Source: Streptomyces sp. Ru62
Lineage (GTDB): Bacteria > Actinomycetota > Actinomycetes > Streptomycetales > Streptomycetaceae
DNA length: 64,000 nucleotides
Reading direction: 5' to 3'
Assembly (NCBI RefSeq): GCF_002920615.1
Contig: NZ_PQSU01000004.1
Location: forward strand, 1-64,000
Shown: one piece after another, positions 54,625 to 63,648 of the stretch
Layout: the number at the start of each line of letters is the position of its first letter
Position numbering within the stretch: the first letter of the stretch is position 1
Position numbers and translations under genes: made by a program
The notes under the pieces: model-generated
What the model saw: only the letters and a program-made list of their open reading frames with translations
What the model was told of the DNA's origin: nothing
Databases searched by the model: none

Positions 54625-55761
54625 GTGGCCACGGACTACTACGCCGTTCTCGGCGTGCGCCGCGACGCGTCGCAGGATGAGATCAAGAAGGCGTTCCGCC
54701 GGCTCGCGCGCGAGCTGCACCCGGACGTCAACCCGGACCCGAAGACCCAGGAGCGGTTCAAGGAGATCAACGCCGCTTACGAGGTGCTGTCGGACCCGCA
54801 GAAGAAGCAGGTCTACGACCTCGGCGGCGACCCGCTCTCCCAGTCGGGCGGCGCGGGCGCGGGCGGTTTCGGGGCCGGCGGCTTCGGCAACTTCTCCGAC
54901 ATCATGGACGCGTTCTTCGGTACGGCGTCGCAGCGCGGGCCGCGCTCGCGCACCCGGCGCGGCCAGGACGCGATGATCCGGATCGAGGTCGAGCTGGACG
55001 AGGCGGCCTTCGGGACGACCAAGGACATCCAGGTCGACACGGCCGTCGTCTGCAACACCTGCAACGGCGAGGGCGCGGCGCCCGGCACGTCCGCCCAGAC
55101 GTGTGACATGTGCCGCGGCCGGGGTGAGGTCTCCCAGGTCACCCGGTCCTTCCTGGGCCAGGTCATGACCTCCCGGCCGTGCCCGCAGTGCCAGGGCTTC
55201 GGCACGGTCGTCCCGACGCCGTGTCCGGAGTGCGCCGGCGACGGCCGCGTCCGCTCGCGCCGCACGCTGACCGTCAAGATCCCGGCCGGTGTCGACAACG
55301 GCACCCGGATCCAGCTCGCCGGTGAGGGCGAGGTCGGCCCCGGCGGCGGCCCGGCCGGTGACCTGTACGTCGAGATCCACGAGCTGCCGCACCCGACGTT
55401 CCAGCGGCGCGGCGACGACCTGCACTGCACGGTCACGATCCCGATGACGGCGGCGGCCCTCGGCACGAAGGTGCCGCTGGAGACGCTGGACGGCCTGGAG
55501 GAGGTCGACATCCGGCCCGGCACCCAGTCCGGCCAGTCGATCCCGCTGCACGGCCGGGGCGTCACGCATCTGCGCGGCGGCGGCCGGGGCGACCTGGTCG
55601 TGCACGTCGAGGTGACCACGCCGACCAAGCTGGACCCGGAGCAGGAGCGCCTGCTGCGCGAGCTGGCCAAGCTGCGGGGCGAGGAACGGCCACAGGGCCA
55701 GTTCCAGCCGGGTCAGCAGGGGCTGTTCTCGCGGTTGAAGGATGCGTTCAACGGGCGCTGA
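54625..55761 (+). CDS. dnaJ: Molecular chaperone DnaJ (second DnaJ type, hrcA-linked)
   Basis: A 378-residue type I J-protein that stimulates DnaK. The J domain (1-70) has HPD at 31-33, followed by a Gly/Phe linker (about 75-100) and a zinc domain with four CxxCxGxG repeats (CNTCNGEG, CDMCRGRG, CPQCQGFG, CPECAGDG) at about 138-212. Substrate-binding beta domains follow. The GTG immediately follows the hrcA stop codon. Streptomyces have another DnaJ in the dnaK operon; this is the hrcA-linked copy. Confidence 0.96.
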   Translation: MATDYYAVLGVRRDASQDEIKKAFRRLARELHPDVNPDPKTQERFKEINAAYEVLSDPQKKQVYDLGGDPLSQSGGAGAGGFGAGGFGNFSDIMDAFFGTASQRGPRSRTRRGQDAMIRIEVELDEAAFGTTKDIQVDTAVVCNTCNGEGAAPGTSAQTCDMCRGRGEVSQVTRSFLGQVMTSRPCPQCQGFGTVVPTPCPECAGDGRVRSRRTLTVKIPAGVDNGTRIQLAGEGEVGPGGGPAGDLYVEIHELPHPTFQRRGDDLHCTVTIPMTAAALGTKVPLETLDGLEEVDIRPGTQSGQSIPLHGRGVTHLRGGGRGDLVVHVEVTTPTKLDPEQERLLRELAKLRGEERPQGQFQPGQQGLFSRLKDAFNGR

Positions 55762-55861
55762 GCGGGGTCGCGCGGGGTGCTTCGGCGCCCCGTGTGCCAT
55801 CGGCATGTCCCAGCGGATGCCCGGATTCGGACTTGTCCGGAGGACGTGACAACATGCGGTC

Positions 55862-56938
55862 ATGTCCTCCGCGCTGACCGATCTCTTCCCCCACCCGATC
55901 GTGCAGGCCCCCATGGCGGGCGGTATCTCCGTCCCGCAGCTCGCCGCCGCCGTCTCCGAGGCCGGTGGCCTCGGGTTCCTCGCCGCCGGGTACAAGACCG
56001 CCGACGGCATGTACCAGGAGATCAAGCAGCTGCGCGGGCTCACGAGCCGCCCCTTCGGCGTGAACCTCTTCATGCCGCAGCCCGAGCACGCGGAGTCCGG
56101 GGCCGTCGACCTCTACGCGCACCAGCTGGCCGGCGAGGCCGCCTGGTACGAGACCGAGCTGGGCGACCCGGACAGCGGCCGGGACGACGGCTACGACGCC
56201 AAGCTGGCCGTCCTGCTCGACGACCCGGTGCCGGTGGTCTCCTTCCACTTCGGCGTGCCGCGCCGCGAGGTGTTCGACAAGCTGCACCGCGCCGGCACCT
56301 TCACCCTGGTCACCGCCACCACCGCCGAGGAGGCCCGCGCGGTCGAGCGGGCCGGGGCCGACGCGGTGATCGCGCAGGGCGTGGAGGCCGGCGGACACCA
56401 GGGCACCCACCGGGACCTCCCGGAGAACGACGGCGCCGGCATCGGCCTGCTGTCGCTGGTCGCGCAGGTCCGCGAGGCCGTGCGCATCCCGGTCGTCGCC
56501 GCCGGCGGCATCATGCGCGGCGGCCAGATCGCCGCCGTCCTCGCGGCGGGCGCGAGCGCGGCCCAGCTGGGCACCGCGTTCGTCGCCACCCACGAGTCCG
56601 GCGCGCACCCCCTGCACAAGCGGGCGCTGACCGACCCGCTGTTCCCGCGCACCGAGCTGACCCGCGCCTTCACCGGCCGCCCGGCCCGCGCGCTGGTCAA
56701 CCGCTTCCTGCGCGAGCACGGCCCGTACGCGCCCGCCGCCTACCCCGAGGTCAACCACCTCACCGCGCCGCTGCGCAAGGCCGCCGCCAAGGCCGAGGAC
56801 GCGCAGGGCATGGCGATGTGGGCCGGGCAGGGCCACCGGATGGCCCGGGAACTGTCCGCGGGCCGGCTGGTGGAGGTGCTGGCGGCCGAACTCGCCGAGG
56901 CCCGGACAGCGTTGTCGGCCGGGGGTGGTCCCCGATGA
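55862..56938 (+). CDS. Nitronate monooxygenase family (2-nitropropane dioxygenase-like) FMN enzyme
   Basis: A 358-residue TIM-barrel flavoprotein. Motifs are PIVQAPMAGGISVPQLAAAV at the N-terminus, ADAVIAQGVEAGGHQGTH (catalytic His/FMN phosphate region), VVAAGGIMRGGQIAAVLAAG and AAQLGTAFVAT. Family members oxidise alkyl nitronates to carbonyls, protecting against propionate-3-nitronate. Its end overlaps rsmE by ATGA, so it is translationally coupled to an rRNA methyltransferase, which tells little about its role. Confidence 0.88.
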   Translation: MSSALTDLFPHPIVQAPMAGGISVPQLAAAVSEAGGLGFLAAGYKTADGMYQEIKQLRGLTSRPFGVNLFMPQPEHAESGAVDLYAHQLAGEAAWYETELGDPDSGRDDGYDAKLAVLLDDPVPVVSFHFGVPRREVFDKLHRAGTFTLVTATTAEEARAVERAGADAVIAQGVEAGGHQGTHRDLPENDGAGIGLLSLVAQVREAVRIPVVAAGGIMRGGQIAAVLAAGASAAQLGTAFVATHESGAHPLHKRALTDPLFPRTELTRAFTGRPARALVNRFLREHGPYAPAAYPEVNHLTAPLRKAAAKAEDAQGMAMWAGQGHRMARELSAGRLVEVLAAELAEARTALSAGGGPR

Positions 56939-57687
56939 CCGCGCCGGTGTTCGTCGTCGACTCGCTGGAGGGCGTGGGCCCCGGCTCGGTCGTCGACGTC
57001 CGGGGCCCCGAGGGACGGCACGCGGTCTCCGTACGGCGGTTGCAGCCGGGCGAGAACGTGGTCCTCACCGACGGCAGGGGCCGGGGCGCGGCCGGGGTGG
57101 TCGTCAGCGTGTCGGGGAAGGACCACCTGGTGGTCGAGCCGTTCGAGTTCCCGGTGGAGCCCGAGCCCAGCCCCCGTATCACCGTCGTCCAGGCCCTGCC
57201 CAAGGGCGACCGCGGCGAGTTGGCCGTGGAGACGATGACGGAGACCGGCGTCGACGCGATCGTGCCCTGGCAGGCCGCGCGCTGCATCACCCAGTGGAAG
57301 GGCGACCGGGGGGCGAAGGCGCTCGCCAAGTGGCGTGCCACCGCGCGGGAGGCCGGCAAGCAGTCCCGCCGGCTGCGCTTCCCGGAGGTCGCCGACCTGG
57401 CGGCCACCAAGCAGGTCGCCGCGCTGCTCGGCGCGGCGGACTTCGCCGCCGTGCTCCACTCCGACTTCGACCACGTCAGCGAGCCCCTGGCCACCGCCGA
57501 ACTCCCCACCGAGGGTGAGATCGTCCTGGTCGTGGGTCCGGAAGGCGGTGTGTCACGGGACGAGTTGGCGCTCTTCGAGGAGGCGGGCGCGAGGGCTTGC
57601 GTCCTCGGCCCCACCGTCCTGCGCACCTCCACCGCCGGCACCGCCGCCGTGGCCCTGTTGCTGGGCCGCACCGGCCGCTGGTCCTGA
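56935..57687 (+). CDS. rsmE: 16S rRNA (uracil-1498-N3)-methyltransferase RsmE
   Basis: A 250-residue SPOUT methyltransferase that modifies U1498 in the decoding region. A PUA-like N-domain (1-75) precedes the trefoil-knot domain with VVGPEGGVSRDELALFEEAG and LGPTVLRTSTAGTAAVALLLG binding SAM. QALPKGDRGELAVETMTETGV is family-typical. It starts inside the preceding gene's stop codon (ATGA). Confidence 0.95.
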   Translation: MTAPVFVVDSLEGVGPGSVVDVRGPEGRHAVSVRRLQPGENVVLTDGRGRGAAGVVVSVSGKDHLVVEPFEFPVEPEPSPRITVVQALPKGDRGELAVETMTETGVDAIVPWQAARCITQWKGDRGAKALAKWRATAREAGKQSRRLRFPEVADLAATKQVAALLGAADFAAVLHSDFDHVSEPLATAELPTEGEIVLVVGPEGGVSRDELALFEEAGARACVLGPTVLRTSTAGTAAVALLLGRTGRWS

Positions 57688-57702
57688 CCGACTGGGGGCA
57701 CC

Positions 57703-58095
57703 GTGGAACTCGCCCAGGTCCGGCTCCTGGTCACCGATTTTGCCGCCTGCTACCGCTTCTACGCCGATGTCCTCGGCCTCAAGCCGCAGTCCGGCGCGGT
57801 GGAGGGGCCGTACGAGAAGTTCAGCCCGCACGCCGGTTCCGCCGGGATCGCGCTCCAGGACCGCGCGATGATGGCCGAGCTCCTGGCCGAGCTGGGCGAC
57901 ACCGCCACCGGCCACCGGTCCCTGGTCGTCCTGCGCGTCGACGACCTCGACGCCTACTGCGCTCAGGTCACCGCCCGGGGCGCGACCCTGCTGCACGGAC
58001 CGGCCCCCATGACCGACCGCATGCGCGTGGCCCACCTCAAGGACCCGGAGGGCAACCTGGTGGAACTACAGGAGTGGCTGCTGCTGCGCGGCTGA
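57703..58095 (+). CDS. VOC (glyoxalase/bleomycin-resistance fold) protein
   Basis: A 130-residue single-module vicinal-oxygen-chelate protein: AQVRLLVTDFAACYRFYADV and the repeat ending in HLKDPEGNLVELQEWL, where a Glu would bind metal. Substrate unknown. It starts 15 bp after rsmE with GGGGGCACC before the GTG and is likely co-transcribed. The last 59 bp overlap the convergent gene. Confidence 0.85.
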   Translation: MELAQVRLLVTDFAACYRFYADVLGLKPQSGAVEGPYEKFSPHAGSAGIALQDRAMMAELLAELGDTATGHRSLVVLRVDDLDAYCAQVTARGATLLHGPAPMTDRMRVAHLKDPEGNLVELQEWLLLRG

Positions 58096-58411
58096 CATCG
58101 GGCAGCAACGCCCACCCTTCCACGTCACCGGCCACCGGCCCGCAGCGACGCCGCAGTTCGTCGGCGAAGGCCCGGACGACGCGGGGTTCGTGCAGGTTGA
58201 CGGTGTGTCCGTGCCGGTCGAAGACCAGACCGGAGTGCCCGTAACCGCCTTCGACCACGCCGGGGAACACGATGCGCGTCACGGTCCCGTCCCGGTGCAA
58301 CGAGAGCACCTCCGTGCAGGGGCCGCCGTGGGCGTGCCGGTGCCGGACCCTCCACCGGTACTCGGTCCCGTCGGGCAGAACGAGCCGTCTGAGTCTGCGT
58401 TCACTGCGCAT
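58037..58411 (-). CDS. Small hypothetical protein, Arg/His-rich
   Basis: A 124-residue protein I do not recognise. The pattern LRRLVLPDGTEYRWRVRH, VLSLHRDGTVTRIVFPG and GYGHSGLVFDRHG suggests an all-beta fold. The ATG at 58411 is preceded by TACTCT at 6 nt, a leaderless-type start that supports it as a gene. It overlaps the end of the VOC gene by 59 bp on the opposite strand. Confidence 0.6.
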   Translation of the reverse strand: MRSERRLRRLVLPDGTEYRWRVRHRHAHGGPCTEVLSLHRDGTVTRIVFPGVVEGGYGHSGLVFDRHGHTVNLHEPRVVRAFADELRRRCGPVAGDVEGWALLPDVSRAAAATPVVPPGCPPGP

Positions 58412-58506
58412 CGGGCCAGAGTAGACAGCCGGCCCCTGCCCCCCGAACGGGTGAGTGGCCGTATCCAGGCTTCCACGCGGCGGGGGCCGGTGGCACGCTG
58501 CCCTGC

Positions 58507-59019
58507 ATGGGGGCTTCGAGGGGGATACGGCGTCGGGCGCGAGTGGTGGCCGTGGCGGGGCTCGTCGTGGTGGGCGGCGGGGCTGTCGTGGCCTGTCAGC
58601 CCGGTGGGGGGCTCGGGTCGGCAAGCGTCGCCTACACCACCGACCAGACCGCGACCGCCGCACTGGAACACCGGCACGTGAACGTCAGCTGGCTCACGTG
58701 CACCGGCGGTTACCGCGACGACGGTGCGCGCGGCGGCACACCCGCGCCGAGCGAGACCACCGTCGTCTCCGTCGACTGCCGGGGCGAGACGGACGACGGG
58801 CGGAAGATCGTCGTCGCCGGGCTGGTCACCAGGGCCGTCGACGGTGCCTGTGTGCGCGGGGACCTGACCGCCGAGGTGGACGGCAGACGGGTGTTCCGCG
58901 TCAGCGGGCTCGGCAACTGCTCCGCCCCGTCCGGGCCGGCGTACCGGCCGCCCACCGGGGGACGGCCGACCGTGACCGTCACCGTCACCCGCACCGTCCT
59001 GCCCGTGCCGGGCAAGTGA
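58507..59019 (+). CDS. Lipoprotein of unknown function
   Basis: A 170-residue secreted protein. A basic N-terminus (RGIRRRARVVAVAG) and a hydrophobic core end in a lipobox VVAC (Cys at about 30). The mature part has four further cysteines (LTCTGG, VDCRGE, GACVRG, GNCSAP), suggesting two disulfides, and ends in a Thr/Val-rich VTVTVTRTVLP tail. It precedes the tricorn protease gene by 47 bp. Function unknown. Confidence 0.72.
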   Translation: MGASRGIRRRARVVAVAGLVVVGGGAVVACQPGGGLGSASVAYTTDQTATAALEHRHVNVSWLTCTGGYRDDGARGGTPAPSETTVVSVDCRGETDDGRKIVVAGLVTRAVDGACVRGDLTAEVDGRRVFRVSGLGNCSAPSGPAYRPPTGGRPTVTVTVTRTVLPVPGK

Positions 59020-59066
59020 TCCGAAACCGGGAGCGGAGGTACCCGGTCGCTGCGTAGAGTGACGGC

Positions 59067-62000
59067 GTGACTCAGGGTGCTTCGACGGGAACCACGGCAA
59101 ACTCCGCCTATCTCCGATTCCCCCATCTGCGCGGCGACTTGGTGACCTTCGTCGCCGAGGACGACGTCTGGCTCGCGCCGGTCGACGGCGGCCGGGCCTG
59201 GCGGGTCAGCGCCGACAACGTGCCGGTGACCAGGCCCCGGATATCGCCGGACGGCCGGCACCTCGCCTGGACCTCCACCCGGGACGGCGCCCCCGAGGTG
59301 CATGTCGCCCCGCTCGACGGGGGCCCCGCCCGGCGGCTGACGTACTGGGGCAACGGCCGTACCGAGGTGCGTGGCTGGACCCCGGACGGACGGGTGCTCG
59401 CGCTCGGCGCGCAGGGCCGGCACAGCTTCCGGCACACCTGGGCGCACGCCGTCCCGCTGGACGGCGGACCCGCCGAGACCCTGCCGTACGGTCCGGTCGG
59501 CGATGTGGCCCTCGGCCCGGCCACCGTGCTGCTGTCCGCGCCGATGGGCCGTGAGGCAGCGCACTGGAAGCGCTACCGGGGCGGCACGGCGGGCAAGTTG
59601 TGGATCGACCGCGACGGCAGCGGCGAGTTCGTCCGGCTGCACGAGGACCTCGACGGGAACATCGAGTGCCCGGTGTGGGCCGGGGACCGCATCGCCTTCC
59701 TCTCCGACCACGAGGGCACCGGCGCGCTCTACTCCTCCCTCGCCGACGGCTCCGACCTTCGCCGGCACACTCCACTCGGGGGCCCCTCCCGGTCGAGCGG
59801 AGCCGAGAGCGGGGGAGGCTTCTACGCCCGCCACGCGGCCGGTGACGGCACCCGCGTCGTCTACAGCTCGGCCGGCGAACTCTGGCTCCTGGACGACCTG
59901 GAGGGCACCGAGCCGCGCCGGCTGGACGTACGGCTCGGCGGACCCCGCGTCGACCTGCGGCCGTACCCGGTCAACGCCTCCCGGTGGTTCGGCGAGGCGG
60001 CCCCCGACCACACCGCGCGCGGCAGCGCCGTCTGCGTGCGCGGCGGCATCCACTGGGTCACCCACCGCTCCGGTCCCGCCCGCGCCCTGGCCGCCACCCC
60101 CGGCGTGCGCGCCCGGATGCCGCGCGTCTTCCGCGCCGACGGCGAGGAGTGGGTGGTGTGGGTGACGGACGCCGAGGGCGACGACGCCCTGGAGTTCGCG
60201 CCCGCGACCGGCACCGTGCCCGGCGCCCCGCCCCGCCGGCTCGCCGCCGGACAGCTCGGCCGGGTCCTGGAGCTGGCCGTGGCACCCGACGGCAGCCGGG
60301 CCGCCGTGGCCGCGCACGACGGCAGACTGCTCCTGGTCGAACGCGAGACCGGCGAGGTCCGCGAGGTCGACCGCAGCGACGACGGCGAGGTCTCCGGCCT
60401 CGCCTTCTCCCCGGACTCCGCCTGGCTCGCCTGGTCCCACCCCGGCCCCCGCCCGCTGTCCCAGCTGCGCGTCGCCCACACCACCGACCTGTCGGTGACC
60501 GAGGCGACCCCGCTGCGCTTCCAGGACTACGCGCCCGCCTTCACCCTGGACGGCAAGCACCTCGCGTTCCTCTCCAACCGCGCCTTCGACCCGGTCTACG
60601 ACGAGCACGTCTTCGACCTCGCGTTCGTGGTCGGCGCCCGCCCGCACCTGATCACGCTGGCCGCGACCACCCCCTCGCCGTTCGGTCCGCAGCGCCACGG
60701 CCGCCCGTTCGAGACCTCCGACAAGGACGAGACCCCCGACGGCGAGGGCACGCCGACCACCCGCGTCGACCTGGAGGGCCTGGCCGACCGCATCGTCCCC
60801 TTCCCGGTCGAGGCCGGCCGCTACTCCACGCTCCAGGCCGCCAAGGACGGCGTCCTCTGGCTGCGCCACCCCGTCCAGGGTGTCCTCGGCGCCTCCCGCG
60901 CCCACCCCGAGGACCCCGACCCGCACACCGAGCTGGAGCGCTACGACCTCGCCCAGCGCCGCCTGGAGCACCTCGCCTCCGACGCCGACCACTTCGAGGT
61001 CAGCGGCGACGGCAGACGCGTCCTGCTGTGGGCCGACGGCCGGCTCCGGGTCGTACCGAGCGACCGCCGCACCGGCACCGACGACGACGGTGACACCAGC
61101 GTCACCGTCGACCTCGGCCGGGTCCGGCAGACCGTCGACCCGGCCGCCGAGTGGCGGCAGATGTACGACGAGACCGGCCGTCTCATGCGCGACCATTTCT
61201 GGCGCCCCGACCTCGGCGGCACCGACTGGAACGGCGTCCTCGCCCGCTACCGCCCGCTGCTGGCCCGCCTCGCCACCCACAGCGACCTGGTCGACCTGCT
61301 CTGGGAGGTGCACGGCGAACTGGGCACCTCGCACGCCTACGTCATCCCGCGCGGCGGTTCCGGCCGCCGCGCCCGGCAGGGCCTGCTGGGCGCCGACATC
61401 TCCCGCCACGAGGACGGCAGCTGGCGCATCGACCGCATCCTGCCGTCGGAGACCTCCGACCCGGAGGCCCGTTCCCCGCTCGCCGCGCCCGGTGCCGCGG
61501 TCCGTCCCGGTGACGCGATCATCGCGGTCGCCGGCCACCAGGTCGACCCTGTGACGGGTCCGGGCCCGCTGCTCGTCGGCACGGCCGGTCACCCGGTGGA
61601 GCTGACCGTCTCCCCGGCCGGCGGCGGCGAACCCCGGCACACGGTCGTCGTCCCCATCGCCGACGAGGAGCCCCTGCGGTACCACGCCTGGGTCGCCGAT
61701 CGCCGTGCCCATGTGCACGCGGCCTCCGCGGGCCGCCTCGGCTACCTCCACGTCCCGGACATGCAGGCCCCCGGCTGGGCCCAGATCCACCGTGACCTGC
61801 GCGTCGAGGTGGCCCGCGAAGGCCTCGTCGTCGACGTCCGCGAGAACCGCGGCGGCCACACCTCCCAGCTCGTGGTCGAGAAGCTGGCCCGCCGGATCAT
61901 CGGCTGGGACCTCCCGCGCGGCATGCGCCCTACCAGCTATCCGCTGGACGCCCCGCGCGGCCCGGTCGTCGCCGTCGCCAACGAGTTCTCCGGCTCCGAC

Positions 62001-62321
62001 GGAGACATCGTCAACGCGGCCATCAAGGCCCTGGGCATCGGCCCGGTCGTCGGCACCCGCACCTGGGGCGGCGTCATCGGCATCGACAGCCGCTACCACC
62101 TGCTCGACGGCACCCTGGTCACCCAGCCGAAGTACGCGATGTGGCTGGAGGGCGTGGGCTGGGACGTGGAGAACCACGGGGTGGACCCCGACGTGGAGGT
62201 CGTACAGAGGCCCCAGGACTGGGTGGCGGGCCGCGACGCCCAACTGGACGAGGCGATCAGGCTCGCGCTGGAGGCGCTGGAGACCAGTCCCGCGAAGACA
62301 CCGCCGGGTATGCCCGGCTGA
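59067..62321 (+). CDS. Tricorn protease homologue (S41 peptidase with beta-propellers)
   Basis: A 1084-residue cytosolic peptidase that cuts peptides from the proteasome or other proteases. Two N-terminal beta-propellers (about 30-670) guide substrate, followed by a C1 helical domain, PDZ (about 770-850) and the catalytic C2 domain. Active-site residues map as in archaeal tricorn: S755/H756 (GTSHAYV), S977/D978 (FSGSDGD) and E1035 (WDVENHG), with the same 57-residue D-to-E spacing. A short Gly/Ser/Pro insert in the first propeller matches a palindromic DNA repeat. The GTG at 59067 follows TAGAGT by 6 nt. Confidence 0.93.
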   Translation: MTQGASTGTTANSAYLRFPHLRGDLVTFVAEDDVWLAPVDGGRAWRVSADNVPVTRPRISPDGRHLAWTSTRDGAPEVHVAPLDGGPARRLTYWGNGRTEVRGWTPDGRVLALGAQGRHSFRHTWAHAVPLDGGPAETLPYGPVGDVALGPATVLLSAPMGREAAHWKRYRGGTAGKLWIDRDGSGEFVRLHEDLDGNIECPVWAGDRIAFLSDHEGTGALYSSLADGSDLRRHTPLGGPSRSSGAESGGGFYARHAAGDGTRVVYSSAGELWLLDDLEGTEPRRLDVRLGGPRVDLRPYPVNASRWFGEAAPDHTARGSAVCVRGGIHWVTHRSGPARALAATPGVRARMPRVFRADGEEWVVWVTDAEGDDALEFAPATGTVPGAPPRRLAAGQLGRVLELAVAPDGSRAAVAAHDGRLLLVERETGEVREVDRSDDGEVSGLAFSPDSAWLAWSHPGPRPLSQLRVAHTTDLSVTEATPLRFQDYAPAFTLDGKHLAFLSNRAFDPVYDEHVFDLAFVVGARPHLITLAATTPSPFGPQRHGRPFETSDKDETPDGEGTPTTRVDLEGLADRIVPFPVEAGRYSTLQAAKDGVLWLRHPVQGVLGASRAHPEDPDPHTELERYDLAQRRLEHLASDADHFEVSGDGRRVLLWADGRLRVVPSDRRTGTDDDGDTSVTVDLGRVRQTVDPAAEWRQMYDETGRLMRDHFWRPDLGGTDWNGVLARYRPLLARLATHSDLVDLLWEVHGELGTSHAYVIPRGGSGRRARQGLLGADISRHEDGSWRIDRILPSETSDPEARSPLAAPGAAVRPGDAIIAVAGHQVDPVTGPGPLLVGTAGHPVELTVSPAGGGEPRHTVVVPIADEEPLRYHAWVADRRAHVHAASAGRLGYLHVPDMQAPGWAQIHRDLRVEVAREGLVVDVRENRGGHTSQLVVEKLARRIIGWDLPRGMRPTSYPLDAPRGPVVAVANEFSGSDGDIVNAAIKALGIGPVVGTRTWGGVIGIDSRYHLLDGTLVTQPKYAMWLEGVGWDVENHGVDPDVEVVQRPQDWVAGRDAQLDEAIRLALEALETSPAKTPPGMPG
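59769..59819. repeat. Palindromic Streptomyces repeat inside the tricorn gene
   Basis: The sequence from ACTCCACTCGGGGG through GGTCGAGCGGAGCCGAGAGC to GGGGGAGG is an imperfect inverted repeat of a type frequent in Streptomyces intergenic DNA. Here it is in frame and adds PLGGPSRSSGAESGGG to a propeller loop. Confidence 0.6.
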
Positions 62322-62362
62322 CCGACTACGATGCCCACCGTATTGATCACAGGAGGCACCCC

Positions 62363-62716
62363 ATGGCCGGAGAGCCGCAGAACGACTGCCTGTTCTGCAA
62401 GATCGTCGCGGGCGAGATCCCGGCGACGATCGTCCGCGAGACCGAGACGACCGTGGCCTTCCGGGACATAAACCCCCAGGCCCCGACGCACGTCCTGGTG
62501 ATCCCCAAGGCCCACTACGAGAACGCGGCCGAGCTCGCCGCGGGCGACCCGCAGCTCGCGGCCGACGTGCTCGCCGAGACCAAGGCCGTCGCCGACGAGG
62601 AGAAGCTCGACAGCTACCGCCTCGTCTTCAACACGGGCAGCGGCGCCGGCCAGACCGTCTGGCACGCCCACGCCCACGTCCTCGGCGGCCGTGGCCTGCA
62701 GTGGCCGCCCGGATAG
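62363..62716 (+). CDS. HIT family nucleotide hydrolase (Hint-like)
   Basis: A 117-residue histidine-triad protein with WHAHAHVLGG as the catalytic triad (H-x-H-x-H). CLFCKIVAGEIPA is the N-terminal Hint signature with two Cys. FRDINPQAPTHVLVIPK follows. Hint enzymes hydrolyse adenosine phosphoramidates and some aminoacyl-adenylates. AGGAGG lies 6 nt before the ATG. It is followed after 6 bp by the RNase Z-like gene, implying an operon. Confidence 0.93.
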   Translation: MAGEPQNDCLFCKIVAGEIPATIVRETETTVAFRDINPQAPTHVLVIPKAHYENAAELAAGDPQLAADVLAETKAVADEEKLDSYRLVFNTGSGAGQTVWHAHAHVLGGRGLQWPPG

Positions 62717-62722
62717 GCAGCC

Positions 62723-63628
62723 GTGTCCGTCCGTGAACTGGTGGTCCTCGGCACCGCCAGCCAGGTCCCGACCCGGCACCGCAACCACAACGGCTACCTG
62801 CTGCGGTGGGACGGCGAGGGCCTCCTGTTCGACCCCGGCGAGGGCACGCAGCGGCAGATGCTGCGCGCCGGGGTCGCCGCCCACGACCTGAACCGGATCT
62901 GCGTCACGCACTTCCACGGCGACCACTCCCTCGGCCTCGCCGGGGTCATCCAGCGGATCAACCTCGACCAGGTGCCGCACGAGGTCACCGCGCACTACCC
63001 GCGCTCGGGGCAGCGCTTCTTCGACCGGCTGCGCTACGCGACCGCCTACCGCGAGACCGTCGGCCTGACCGAGGCCCCGGTCGCCGCCGACGGCATCCTC
63101 GCGGTGACCCGGTCGTACACCCTGGAGGCCCGCAGGCTCTCGCACCCGGTCGAGTCCTACGGCTACCGCCTGATCGAGCCCGACGGCCGCCGCATGCTGC
63201 CCGACCGGCTGGCCGCGCACGGCGTCAGAGGCCCGGACGTGGGCCGCCTCCAGCGTGAGGGCCGGCTCGGGGACGTGACGCTGGAGGACGTCAGCGAGGT
63301 GCGGCGCGGGCAGCGGTTCGCGTTCGTCATGGACACCCGGCTCTGCGACGGCGTGCACGCGCTCGCGGAGGGCTGCGACCTGCTCGTCATCGAGTCCACC
63401 TTCCTCGACGAGGACGTGGAACTCGCCATCGAGCACGGACATCTGACGGCGGGTCAGGCCGCCGCCGTGGCCCGGGACGCCGGTGTGCGGCACCTCGTGC
63501 TCACCCACTTCAGCCAGCGCTACACCGACCCCGGGGAGTTCGAGCGGCAGGCGCGGGCGGCCGGGTTCGAGGGGGAGCTCACCGTGGCCTACGACCTGCT
63601 GCGGGTGCCGGTTCCGAAACGGCGGTAA
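62723..63628 (+). CDS. Ribonuclease Z-like MBL-fold enzyme
   Basis: A 301-residue protein that should cut the 3' trailer of tRNA precursors. The motif is [16 protein letters not shown] (HxHxDH), with [18 protein letters not shown] and [14 protein letters not shown] at the N-terminus, both typical of RNase Z, a short exosite region, and the late LTHFSQRY and MDTR. The encoded tRNAs here lack CCA, which fits an RNase Z requirement. The GTG is 6 bp after the HIT gene. Confidence 0.9.
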   Translation: MSVRELVVLGTASQVPTRHRNHNGYLLRWDGEGLLFDPGEGTQRQMLRAGVAAHDLNRICVTHFHGDHSLGLAGVIQRINLDQVPHEVTAHYPRSGQRFFDRLRYATAYRETVGLTEAPVAADGILAVTRSYTLEARRLSHPVESYGYRLIEPDGRRMLPDRLAAHGVRGPDVGRLQREGRLGDVTLEDVSEVRRGQRFAFVMDTRLCDGVHALAEGCDLLVIESTFLDEDVELAIEHGHLTAGQAAAVARDAGVRHLVLTHFSQRYTDPGEFERQARAAGFEGELTVAYDLLRVPVPKRR

Positions 63629-63648
63629 AACACCCGTACGATGCTTTG

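Noticed and set aside
58710..62243. A 1177-residue open frame antisense to the tricorn gene
   Set aside because: Same GC artefact. No motifs, and it spans the lipoprotein gene end and most of a gene with verified catalytic residues.
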